Under the pieces are notes generated by a model, which saw only the letters and a list, made by a program, of their open reading frames with translations, did not search any database and had not been told where the DNA came from. A stretch of DNA of 64,000 nt from Larix kaempferi. Taxonomy: Eukaryota; Streptophyta; Pinopsida; Pinales; Pinaceae. Shown one piece after another: positions 1 to 9,501 of the stretch (position 1 is the first letter of the stretch; every line of letters begins with the position of its first letter). The stretch is taken from the NCBI GenBank assembly GCA_027924585.1, contig BSBM01000812.1, forward strand, positions 1-64,000. The letters run 5' to 3'. Made by a program: the position numbers and the translations under genes.

Positions 1-17
1 TCGCCGACTCCAACCCC

Positions 18-1481
18 ATGGTCTATCTCCTAAATCAACGAATACTGCAAGGTCGTGTTGCTAAATGGGTCATTATCCTCCAGGAATATGACCTTACATT
101 CAAAACCCCTAAGAGCACCAAAGCCCTCGCACTTGCTCAGCTCATCACCGATTCCCTTCCCCTTCTCCCGTCCCCGCAAATCTCCGATGAGTTACCCGAC
201 AATCACTTGTTCACTATCTCGTCTGAGGACCCATGGTACGGTGATATTTTGTTATACCTACGCACCGCAGAAGTTCAGACCCAAAGTCACCCGTAATGAA
301 CGCCGTCGCATCCGTCACCAGGCCTCTCGATATCTCCTCTTAGGCGATGTCCTTTACCAGCGAGGGGTTGACACAATTCTTAGTCGTTGCCTTACACACG
401 AGGAAGCTGAACATGCCCTTAATGACTGTCATAGCGGTGCCTGCGGAGGCCATTTCTCCGGGATGGCCACTGCCCAAAAGGTCGTCCGCAGCCGGATACT
501 TTTGGCCCACACTTTTCACCGACTGCATCACTGCGGTCAAGCATTTCCATAACTGCCAACTTTTTGCCCCCAAGGCCCGGACACCTCCTGCTCCGTTACA
601 CCTAGTCATCACCGTTGGTCCCTTTTGTAAGTGGTCCATCGACTTCATGGAGTGTAGACCCCCATCTGCCAACGGCCACAAGTATATCATTGTCGCTGTT
701 GATTACTTCACCAAATGGGTGGAAGCCATGCCTACCTTCAATTGTACCGCTGACAGTGCTTCCCGTTTCTTCTTCAACCATGTTATCACTCGATTTGGGG
801 TCCCTAAACAGTTGGTCTCAGACCATGGTTCACACTTCGAAGATGCCGTCTGGTGAGAGTTATCTACCCTCCTCAAATTTGAACACCAATTTTCCTCTGC
901 TTACTACCCCCAAGGGAATGGTCAAGTAGAGGCCATCAACAAAATCCTAAAAACCATCCTCCAACGCACTGTTGACCGGCATAAGTCCAATTGGCACCAC
1001 ATGCTATTCCCTGCCTTATGGGATTACCGTACCTCCACTAAGACTGCCACTGGTTTTACCTCGTTTCATTTAGTTCACGGTGTAGAGTCTGTCCTCCCCA
1101 TCGAGTGTCAGATTCCTGCCTTACATATCGTCGTTGATCTTCTCCCCGACACTTCCCCCCTCGAGCAGCGTTTGCTGACACTCGAACAAGCTGATGAAGA
1201 CCGTCGTGCCACTCTCCAGAACATCGAAGCTGCCAAGAACCGCTCCAAAGCCGGTTATGACAAACATGTTCACCCTCGAACTTTCCACGAAGGGGACCTT
1301 GTCCTCGCCTATGACCAAGCCCACGACAAAAACCGGTAAAGGGAAGTTTGAATCCATGTGGCAAGGCCTTTACATCGTGCAGACCTGCCTCGGCAAGGGG
1401 GCATACATCTTAGCCGACTCCGAAGGTCACCCGTTGCGCAACCCCCGTAATGGGTTGTATCTTAAGCGCTTTTACCCATAA
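18..1481 (+). pseudogene. pol: Ty3/gypsy pol 3' part: RNase H tail, integrase, GPY-type end
   Basis: Broken polyprotein entering from the left edge. The first codons are the end of the RNase H domain (VAKWVIILQEYDLTF). Integrase follows: a His/Cys zinc-binding segment at about 380-560, then the strand-transfer core with Asp in SIDFME (about 640), Asp in LVSDHGSHF (about 825) and Glu in GNGQVEA (about 925), so all three catalytic acidic residues remain. A C-terminal GKFESMW..LYIVQ module (GPY type) runs to the stop at 1479-1481. Frame changes near 250, 495 and 1335 and a TGA at 854-856 make it non-functional. No chromodomain follows; a second RNase H does. Family assignment is firm; lineage (Tat-like) is inferred from that second RNase H. 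Confidence 0.88.
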
Positions 1482-1589
1482 ATGAAACCGCGGCCTCATT
1501 GGTCCGCATTGTACAGTTTGCTCTTTTTTTTTGTTTTTCACCTTTTTTACCATCGTCTCACATTCATCATTTTTGCATGCACACAGATG

Positions 1590-2009
1590 GACCATCTTCC
1601 ACCTTGTTACACTGGCTTCGCTGACGCCGCAAGCCGCTGGTCTCCCAACCTGGCTTCTGCAGCATGGGTCTTATATTCCCCCTCACATGAGATGATCCAC
1701 CTTGACGAAATATGTATAGGCGTTGCTACCAATAACCAGGCGGAGTATGATGCTGTGACCGGTTACTGCTGCCCTCCAGACGGGCATATGCCACCTTCAT
1801 GTGTTCCTTGACTCCCAACTACTTGTCTCCCAGCTCAACAACTGCTATCAGGTGCGTGATCCCTGCCTTTTAGAAAATTCCTGCGCGTAAAACAACTCAG
1901 CCGACAGTTTGAATCCATAACATTCACCCATGTCCCAAGAGCTCAAAATAGTGTCGCAGATCAGATGGCCAACAACATCGTAGATTGGCACATCAATCAG
2001 ACCATGTAA
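1590..2009 (+). pseudogene. Additional RNase H (aRNH) downstream of integrase
   Basis: About 140 codons after the integrase stop encode a second RNase H fold. The four acidic landmarks are visible: Asp in GFADAAS, Glu in NNQAEYDAV, Asp in VFLDSQLLVSQL and Asp in NSVADQMAN. The line breaks by frameshift near 1785 and again near 1875, and closes with TAA at 2007-2009. Additional RNase H domains are known from Tat-lineage plant Ty3/gypsy elements; here it follows integrase rather than being fused to the RT-linked RNase H. Presumed role: RNA-strand removal during reverse transcription, complementing a weakened RT-linked RNase H. An exapted cellular RNase H is less likely because it directly abuts pol. 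Confidence 0.75.
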
Positions 2010-2082
2010 CACCTACCTCATGCATCATCATCCCATAACATATCATAAAAATATATATAAAAACCCAAAAAAGATTGCATCA

Positions 2083-2330
2083 ACATTTGCATCCATGTAC
2101 ATAAACCATACAACCACATGTATATCCATAGGGGCATCCATGTGCCTAATCATACATACATCATGTTGCATCACATACCATACACAAGGGGCCTCCACGT
2201 GCCCAACATCCTATACTACTTGCATCCACGTGCAATACCAACATATCACACATCATAAAGCGCATCCACGTGCATACAACTAAACAACAACATCACAAAA
2301 AGGTGCATCCACGTGCATATATATATATAT
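2083..2330. repeat. Minisatellite of short hairpins with TCCACG/TCCATG loop
   Basis: At least five imperfect palindromes share the loop TCCACG or TCCATG but have different stems: GGCA/TGCC (about 2132), GGGC/GCCC (about 2190), TTGCA/TGCAA (about 2220), GCA/TGC (about 2263) and TGCA/TGCA (about 2305). Several contain the palindrome CACGTG or ACGTGC. It lies in the 3' untranslated part of the gypsy element, a place where plant elements often grow tandem repeats. A (TA)n run follows at 2319-2330. Confidence 0.6.
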
Positions 2331-2621
2331 CAAAAAATACATGTTCAGTGCTATACATGTCCTGAGTACCCCTGTACTCAGCTATACAAAAAATGGCTAT
2401 ACATCCCTAAAGCCTCATAAAATACATGCCGTAGCTACAAAACTAGGGGGGAGTCCCCTGCACTCCCTTATGAGAGTCGTAACCCTGCATCACTGCCTGC
2501 ATCTGCTGCCTCTGAGTCCTCCCCTCGCTCCTCCTCCAGCAAGTCCTCATCCCCTACGGGCTCCTGTGCCCGTGCCCGGTCCACCAAGATCGCCACCCCG
2601 GATCGCAATGGATCTGAACTC

Positions 2622-3786
2622 TCAGGGTGCCCTCATGCAATCCTGAACCACGTCCGGATCGACGTCCCACCATCCCTCGTCGGTCACCCCCACCAACAAA
2701 CGGTCTAGTAGTGCCCGTACGGACTCCAGTGTCCCCTCCGCATCGCGGCGATGGACCTCTCCTTGCCCAGGCAGAGCTGGAACGACCACAATCCCCCTCC
2801 GTGCCACATGACCTGGTGGCAGCCTCGGGCCCACATCTGCAGATCACCCATATGTCAGTATATCAATCTACTATCATATATGTAAAAGTTGACATCCATA
2901 ACATACAAGCAAAAACATACGTACCATCGGGTCCCCATGCCTGTCTTGGTGCTCGTGGTGCCTCTAGGTCTCCGGTGTAGTCCATGTCCCTATACGGGAA
3001 GTCGTCCAGTGTCAATGGTATCTGGAGCCACTGCAGGTACAACTCCTGCATAAAATACCTACCCACGTCACCGCCACCACGGCGATGCATCATCTCGCCC
3101 CACCGCACCATCCGCGGCTCCCTCAAACCTCCTGCTCTGATCGGCACCCACGGCCACAGTGTGGGCACCCTCTCCATAAAGAACGCACATAAGAAAGAAC
3201 CATAGCAAAACCCCTTTCCAGATTCCTTCGTTGCTGTCAGCTGCCGCTGAACGCAGGTCAGGTACATCTAGCCCCACGCATAGTACACCCCATCCAGTAT
3301 GCTCTCTACCATCTGCATCTGGATCTCCGACACCTTCTCAGGTGACTGGGACCCCAATACTCGAACCACGCATGTTGCCATGGCCTGTACTGCTGGCTCC
3401 TGTAAGTCTCTCACCAGAAGTGCATTCCTATGCACCCTCACCTCTGGACCACAGTACCTATCCAGCATGTCCTCCATATCTATGTCCGCAGATACCCGCG
3501 GCTGCGTGTCTGCCACCCTACCCAGCAGGGCAACCCCGTCAGGAAGTATACATCGGTCAGGGTGAGGTCCACCCTCTCACCCTGTACTCGGAAAGCCTGT
3601 ATGTCCGGCTCCCAGAAACTAATCAGTCGGTTCAGCAGCAACGCTTCCGACCGTATCATGGGTATCTGTGCAAACTTTAGTAGTCCGCACAGTCCAAGCA
3701 CCGATCGCACATGGCGATCCCCTCGGACAACGGTCATGATCTCATCCAGAATTTCCCGCTCTCTCCACAGAACTGCGGCATCCTGT
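2622..3786 (-). pseudogene. Antisense ORF resembling the plant mobile domain (PMD), spliced
   Basis: Read leftwards, three blocks join into one protein-like sequence. 3786-3517: includes SFWEPDIQAFRV, then LTLTDVYFLTGLP. 3516-3268: RYCGPEV, then QAMATCVVRVLGS and VYYAWG. 3267-2925: FFMERVPTLWPW, GLREPRMVRW, HRRGGGDVGRYF. These match my memory of PMD (aminotransferase-like) proteins, which occur in plants and as extra ORFs in some gypsy elements. A canonical 88-nt phase-1 intron (2924-2837) joins a final exon ending at TGA 2622-2624. Defects: one frame change near 3516 and an in-frame TAG at 3268-3270. A splice-acceptor-like TTGACAG just upstream of 3786 suggests an earlier exon that I cannot place. 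Function unknown. Confidence 0.65.
2837..2924 (-). other. 88-nt GT-AG intron in the antisense ORF
   Basis: On the minus strand the exon ends GATG and is followed by GTACGT; the 3' side reads TGATCTGCAG before ATGTGG. Splicing keeps the frame across the join (phase 1) and removes an AT-rich stretch. Seen directly; splicing itself is inferred. Confidence 0.6.
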
Positions 3787-3896
3787 CAATCACACAAAGT
3801 AGATTCATCAGACTCAGGTCAAATCAATAAGTCCTTCCCCTTCCCCCGTAAGACCCTCATAGCTCGGCCCAAAACTATGGATTTAGGGCTTCTTGC

Positions 3897-4121
3897 CGTG
3901 GTTTCCGACCGCGGCTGTCAGGCCTACACTCGCGGTCCTTAACCGCGTCTGTTCGACCTAACCTCGCGGTTTGGCACCGCGTGTTCCTCCTTGGAACACG
4001 CGGTACCAGACCGCGTATCCAGCCAAGAAAAACGCGGTACCAAACCGCGTGGTTCACCCCCGAAACTCGCGGTCGCCAACTGCGGTTTCATCCCCCTAAC
4101 CCGCGGTCCCACCCCACATGG
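3897..4121. repeat. 34-bp tandem array, each unit an 18-bp dyad CGCGGT-N6-ACCGCG
   Basis: CGCGGT (or CGTGGT) starts at 3897, 3931, 3965, 3999, 4033, 4068 and 4102, giving periods 34, 34, 34, 34, 35 and 34. In the central units it is followed by six variable bases and ACCGCG, making an 18-bp dyad; the outer units are worn. The 16-base spacers vary, and one is itself a dyad (TGTTCC..GGAACA). It lies between a minus-strand TATA box (4333-4325) and the antisense ORF, so it would sit in its leader. Confidence 0.85.
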
Positions 4122-4324
4122 ACCGTACAAATAACCTTGGGACCCACTACCCAACCCCCGACCCTAAAAAACATGCAGGTATGAGTTTGACGGAATACCT
4201 GTGTCTCCCGGATCTGAAATCGGCCGGTCGGATCGTCCAGAAATGACACCTCAGCTCTGGTCCACTCTGATCACTAGTCAAAGTCAAATAGTACAAATGA
4301 CACTTGTCATGTTGGGCCCACTCA

Positions 4325-4333
4325 CTATTTATA
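4325..4333 (-). promoter_or_regulatory. TATA box for the antisense transcription unit
   Basis: The minus strand reads TATAAATAG, a perfect plant-type TATA box, about 540 bases upstream of the first recognisable antisense codons. The 34-bp dyad array lies between. Other TATA boxes in this window have the same core. Confidence 0.4.
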
Positions 4334-4486
4334 ATCAGTTGACTTTTTCTTGTTTTGGCCATTCTGACCCCATACGGAGTCCGTTTTTCGAACCATTTTC
4401 ACCACTGGAATCAGCACAACGAGACCATCATGATGGTCACCTCGTTGCATTATTTTTTCCCCATCATTTTTTTCCCATTTGTCAGA

Positions 4487-4845
4487 CGCCACTAGTTGCC
4501 TCGGTTTGCGTGCCACATCGGCCGTTTTCTGTTTTTTCACATATTTTATATCATCGGATTCATTTTTCTGAGCCGGTGATGATGCTTGAGATCATTTCTC
4601 ACTCTCACCCCCATATTTTTCGGGTATTTTTCCCAAAACGCCCCCGTCACCTCGGTTTGCGTGCCAAATCGGCCGTTATCCATTTTTGACACTTTTTATA
4701 TCACCCCGGATTCATTTTTCCGAGCTCGTGATGATGCTTGAGATCATTTCTCGCTCTCACTTGGTACAATTTCCACATTGTGTCCCGACACCCTTGCTGC
4801 CACTCGGTTTGCGTGCCACATTGGCCGCCATCGGATTGTTCCCCA
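4487..4845. repeat. Direct repeat, about 151-bp period, 2.3 copies
   Basis: The anchor TCGGTTTGCGTGCCA recurs at 4501, 4652 and 4804 (one-base changes). Copies 1 and 2 also share a conserved tail containing GTGATGATGCTTGAG and ATCATTTCTC. The third copy is cut short. No coding content seen. Confidence 0.75.
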
Positions 4846-5340
4846 TTTTTACATGAGCCCTCCACTCCTGTCATACTACAAATATTTCATTATTTTTTCC
4901 ACCATTTCATTCACCTTGCAAGGAGGCCCACCAGTGTTCCCCCCCTACCCTCGTTCTTGGTCATCATTACTGTTCCTTGATTGAACACTTCCTCCTTGCT
5001 TGGCCATTCCTTTTGTTCGGTATAATTTTATCCCTTTTTCGGGCCGGACAAGTCCTTTATGAAAAAGGCACTTAGGGAGTTTCCGTTAAGCTCTTTTCTG
5101 ACTCCTAAAACAATGAAAATATCGCCGAGCAATCTTGCTTCCTTTCATGCTCGTTAAAGTACCTGAAAGGGTGTCTACCTGGTATAAGTTTAACCCTTTT
5201 CCGGACCTGGTGGACTAATTACGAAAAGGAATACTCTAGTCACACCGGCTAGAAGAGTTCTTCATTGCATCCTTTTATGCTTCTTTGGGCCTTGGAGACT
5301 AAATATACGAAAAAGCAATCCCCTGGAGTCTTCTTATTTG

Positions 5341-5530
5341 CTTTCAGACTCTCTAAAATTGAAAGCAACCACGAGCATGAACTGTCCCGGGCTCGTATAA
5401 ATCCACACGACAGTACCATTCCATTACTTCAGAGTCTCCTTATCGCTTTCAGACTCCTTAAAATTGAAAGCAACCACGAGCATGAACTGTCCTGGGCTCG
5501 TATAAATCCACACGACAGTATCATTTTACA
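5341..5530. repeat. 105-bp tandem duplication
   Basis: CTTTCAGACT..AAAATTGAAAGCAACC recurs with period 105 (5341 and 5446). The two copies are nearly identical through the CGTATAAATCCACACGACAGTA part, so this duplication is recent relative to its surroundings. Part of the non-coding 3' region of the first gypsy element. Confidence 0.85.
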
Positions 5531-5545
5531 CACACTTCTTCTAGT

Positions 5546-6500
5546 TCCTTAAACCATGAAGAAGTCCCCCTCCCGTGCCTCCTGGCACTATGATCGATCA
5601 TCTCGGCAGCACCCCCAATCAGGTCGCCTTTGTTCAGAGTATTCTGCAGTCTCCTGCCATTTTACCCCAGCTCGAGTCTCCCTCATCCTGGTCCCCCTCC
5701 CAGATCCACTACAGCTATGATCCCTTTCCCATCAGTCAGTTTCATATGCTGCCCGATCATCCCCATCATCATACTCTGAACAAAGGAAGTTTGAGTCCAC
5801 CCACTCTACTTGCCCAGTTATCCCCCCAGTTTGTCAGTCCTGCCATCAGTACTATCACATTTCGGTTCTTCGCCTCACGCTCCTGTCAAGGAAACATCAT
5901 TGCCTTGATAGTTGCAAGTCTCCCTCTGTTGACGACAACCCCTCTATTCCATAGGATAGACTCAGAGGCCCCTGCGCCCTTGACCCATCACCATCTGTGG
6001 TGAGTGCCTACGGGACCATTTTGGGAGGATTCATCATTGCCTCTCCGAACAGTTGTTTCTCACATGCTCGACTTCAGTACCTTGATCGCATCGTTGAGAA
6101 TCGCGCAGGATTTATATCCCTTCCATTATTTGTCGAAGACCCCGGATTTCCCTCGACTCTAGCACATTGGTGAGTCACTTCGGAACGCCCAGTTATATGT
6201 TCCCGTGGATGTCCGGGCTGCGTTGGCGATTGTATTCGGAAGCCATCCAGTTCTATGCTTCCTTGAGTACCCAGTTTCATCCCAGATCAGTTCCAGTTCA
6301 GTGTACCATTGCGAGGGTACCCCTTTTCACTCTGATCCAGTAGCTCATCAGTTCCTTTGGTACCACATTCAGTAGCACTGTTGTCATTCCAGTGTATCAG
6401 TTCTTCAGCTTAGACACGGTCAGCCCAGCAGTATGTCCCACATTTGTGTCCCCTCTGGACTCTTATGATGTACACAGTGGTTCTCTATGTATCTTACAGG
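5546..6500. other. Non-coding stretch, nothing recognised
   Basis: C/T-rich on the plus strand, with short open frames (for example 5575-6003) that match no family I know and lack any motif. Probably 3' untranslated or filler sequence of the gypsy element. Confidence 0.5.
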
Positions 6501-6735
6501 TCCCCCTTTGTCAGGCCTTACAGTTATTTTTATGTATTTTTATACGAGCATGGGTATGCCTGCCTCGTCCATATATTGAGATTATTCCTCAGTCAGTATT
6601 TGAAGTCATATATCTTTCAGGTCCCCATATTTTGGACCCCATTGTTGTTGTTATGTTATATCCTGATACGAGCATGGGAATGCCCGCCTCGTCCATATGA
6701 TCAGATGATTCCTCATCCATTATTGAGGTTATGTA
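6500..6735. repeat. 124-bp tandem duplication
   Basis: ATACGAGCATGGGTATGCC at 6542 recurs at 6666 with two changes, followed in both by a GCCTCGTCCATAT match and a TGA/TGATTCCTCA segment. Two copies, more diverged than the 105-bp pair. Confidence 0.7.
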
Positions 6736-6882
6736 CTTTTAGTTCTTGCAGTTTGTTCGGGATCGTTGTTCCGGGCTTCAGTTTGTTTCTTCTCTTCTCC
6801 ATACCCCAGGAAAACCATATATGACTTATGATGTCCATCGGCCATACGATGAGCTCCTGCCCTCACACATCAGAGGGCAATC

Positions 6883-7707
6883 TGTTAACACCCAAAAAGT
6901 GCTCACTACCTCATCTACCCTATTACATGACTCATTTGTCCATTTTCCTACCATATTTCCCTTAAAAACCCTGAAAATCCCACTAAAAAGCCTCCAAAAG
7001 GCCAAAAATGCCTCCAAAAGGCCACAAAACCATCAAAAAAGCCTCAAAAGGCTAAAAAACCCCCTTTTTCCTCCAAAAATATCCAAAATTCCTCTAAAAA
7101 AAGCAAAAACCCTTTAAAAAGGGAATAAAAAATATAAAATAATGAGAAAATGGAGGAAAAAACCCTATACAGCTGCCCTAAACCATATGGTTCCCAAAAC
7201 CATGGGCCAGCACTCCACCACCAAAAAACTATAAATAGGTGATGGAGACCCCTTATTCCACATCCATAAATCAAGTATACCCTTACTCTGCCAAAATCTC
7301 TCTCGAAACCCTAGCTCACCCCTTGAGCTACTTTCACCTTGAGAGCCCCTTTTGGCCCATTCCCACCATTGGAGAAAGAGAAGGAGCACATTGGAGCTTG
7401 GAGCAACCCTCTTGGACATTGCAAGAGCTTCACCAACCTTCACTTTGGAGGTAAAATTAATACAAAAACCATTATTTACATCTTGTTGTTTATGTTTCAT
7501 GCACATGTTTTAGAGTAATTTACATTTCTGTTTTAGCATTTTAATTTACATTTACTAAACTGCTACTAAGGAGTCCCTTCTCCTTAGTAGGTGCTCATTT
7601 GCACAAGCTAGGGGTAAAACCCTAGCTACACCTAGTAGGGTTCTTTTACTGGCCCCTCCTTGGCCTCGTCTGCTCACACATACACATACATGCTTCGATT
7701 TTCGACA
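6883..7707 (+). repeat. Probable LTR (3' LTR of the first gypsy element)
   Basis: Starts TGTTAACACCC and can end TTTTCGACA, giving TG..CA ends over 825 bp. Inside are an A-rich upstream part with small GCCTCCAAAAGGC hairpins (6989-7060), a TATA box at 7230-7238 (TATAAATAG) and a downstream leader-like segment. The 5' partner is outside the window, no clear polypurine tract precedes it, and no target duplication can be checked, so the ends are provisional. Confidence 0.35.
7230..7238 (+). promoter_or_regulatory. TATA box in the candidate LTR
   Basis: TATAAATAG preceded by AAAAAAC and followed by GTGATGGAGACC; the expected start point would fall near 7262. Confidence 0.5.
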
Positions 7708-8588
7708 TAGGAGGGTAGAGATTGAATGATGGTCCAATCACCAAAAATATATTAAAAAAAATGACTCTAATCCAAAAATGAATCCCATCCTCCCATCAAA
7801 CACAAAATGATATTGATCCAGAGATAAACAAAACTGTCACAAAAAAATGGAAGAATACCTAACCAATATGGGTCTATGCGCAAATGAATATACATAACGC
7901 AAGAAAGGGAAACTAATGTGTTTCCCATATTAGGTGTAGTGGGCCATTTTCATGACCATAAGAGATACTTTTCTAACCTCTTTTGCATCGAATGAAGCAA
8001 TACACCACTGGCCACTAGTAACCTAGAAGTCATGTCAAGAAATTGTGTCTGCACTGTCATATAGTTGAACATATGACAATTGGATCTCTCCAACAATGTC
8101 ATGCTAGAGACTAGGGAAATGGAGAAAATCCTCCCTTCTTCAAAACAAACCATTAATATAATATATTTCCTCCTCTGTGGGATGATACCACATATCAAGA
8201 ATGACCCTAAATTTCTATCTCATGTGATCCCAACGACATATTAACTAAACAAATAAGTGCGAGTCCCTCCTAAGGGATGTAACCCTCTTCATAAAATATG
8301 AGGAGGACAACATTCCTCAAGAAGAAACATGTTTTTGTTGTAATAGGTTTAGGGTGAAAATCCTTCTCCCTCTATCAGGCCTCCCACATCTCCTATACAT
8401 AATTGTATGGGTCGACTCATTGCTACTATTGTTGTCGATATCATCTCTACTATCTCTATTCACATACAAAATTAATTTGGCATGTGCAAGCACGCACACA
8501 CACACACAAATAACATAAACATTCTATTTAACAACCATTTTTATTTATTAATAATTGAAATTATTTATTTTTCAAAAAAACGGTCTAA
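7708..8588. other. AT-rich stretch, no gene recognised
   Basis: Short open frames only, none with a motif. A (CA)n microsatellite of about 16 bases lies at 8494-8509. Confidence 0.5.
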
Positions 8589-9336
8589 CATTACTAGATC
8601 ACATTAAAAAATCGAATGCACCATTTGTGGTGATTTAGTAAACCAAGTGCACCATCAACGATGCAATATAACTAATTACTCCACACCATTAATGTAGGGT
8701 GTATGTTTGTGGTGATCATCAGTGCTCCCCTAATAAGAGCACGATAACATCGATGTGCCACTATCAAAACATATGCACCAACATGGCACTTCTGAAAAAT
8801 TAGAAGAGCATCGACTTGCTAGGATATTCAATAGTTGAAAATTATGAACAATTTGGTTATGATATCATAATGCACTACCATTGGTGCTCAACTAATATTA
8901 AATGCATAGAATACCTAATTGCTTGGTCGGGGTTTCTATGTTTAGCTGGTGTGGTTTCAATTTTCATACACACTGTTTCCGGTGCTTTGGTATATTGAGA
9001 ATTGGTCTATAGTGACACGTTTTTTTACATTTTTTACTGTGCATAGATAATATAATGACACACCATTACAAGTTTTTTCAACTTTAAAGGTTTAAATGAT
9101 CATAGATTTATAATAGTATTCCACATTGTGCTTCAATGTGTTACAAAGTGCACTGAATGGTATCTTTTTAATTTTTTAATTTTTTATGGCGCATTTTTTG
9201 TTACAATACGCATAGTTCACAATGTCTATTGTGAATAAAAAATGCACCAGTTTATTAACTCCAAAGTTGATCGCACTTTGGTGTGTTCTTTTAATTTTTA
9301 AAATTTTCTCGGTGATTTTTTTTATTTCTAGTCAAC
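8589..9336. mobile_element. Possible left part of a worn CACTA-like DNA transposon
   Basis: CATTACTAGATC at 8589 resembles, in inverted form, the right-hand sequence TTTCTAGTAGTG ending at 29838 (reverse complement CACTACTAGAAA). The stretch is rich in GCACC, GTGCAC and TGGTGC words, as is the matching stretch 28713-29838 across the LINE; CACTA elements have such subterminal repeats. The 3-bp target duplication cannot be confirmed and no transposase is present. Confidence 0.25.
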
Positions 9337-9501
9337 ATTGTATATGATGATTATTTTTTTTTTATAACAAAAACGGTTAGATTTTGTTAGAAAAAACATG
9401 GTTGGGCTAACACCTAATCAACCCATCTTACAAAATCCATATAGATCAAAAGTCAGCAGTGCCCTTTATCCTACTCTTACAAGAAACAAGTAGCTGCCAT
9501 C

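Noticed and set aside
2341-2646. Plus-strand Pro-rich ORF.
   Set aside because: Antisense shadow of the PMD-like gene's last exon and its flank.
4147-4362. Short minus-strand ORF near the antisense TATA box.
   Set aside because: No motif; spans the inferred promoter, so unlikely coding.
8494-8509. Short CA repeat considered as a structured array.
   Set aside because: Ordinary microsatellite without units or spacers; no CRISPR-like organisation anywhere in the window.
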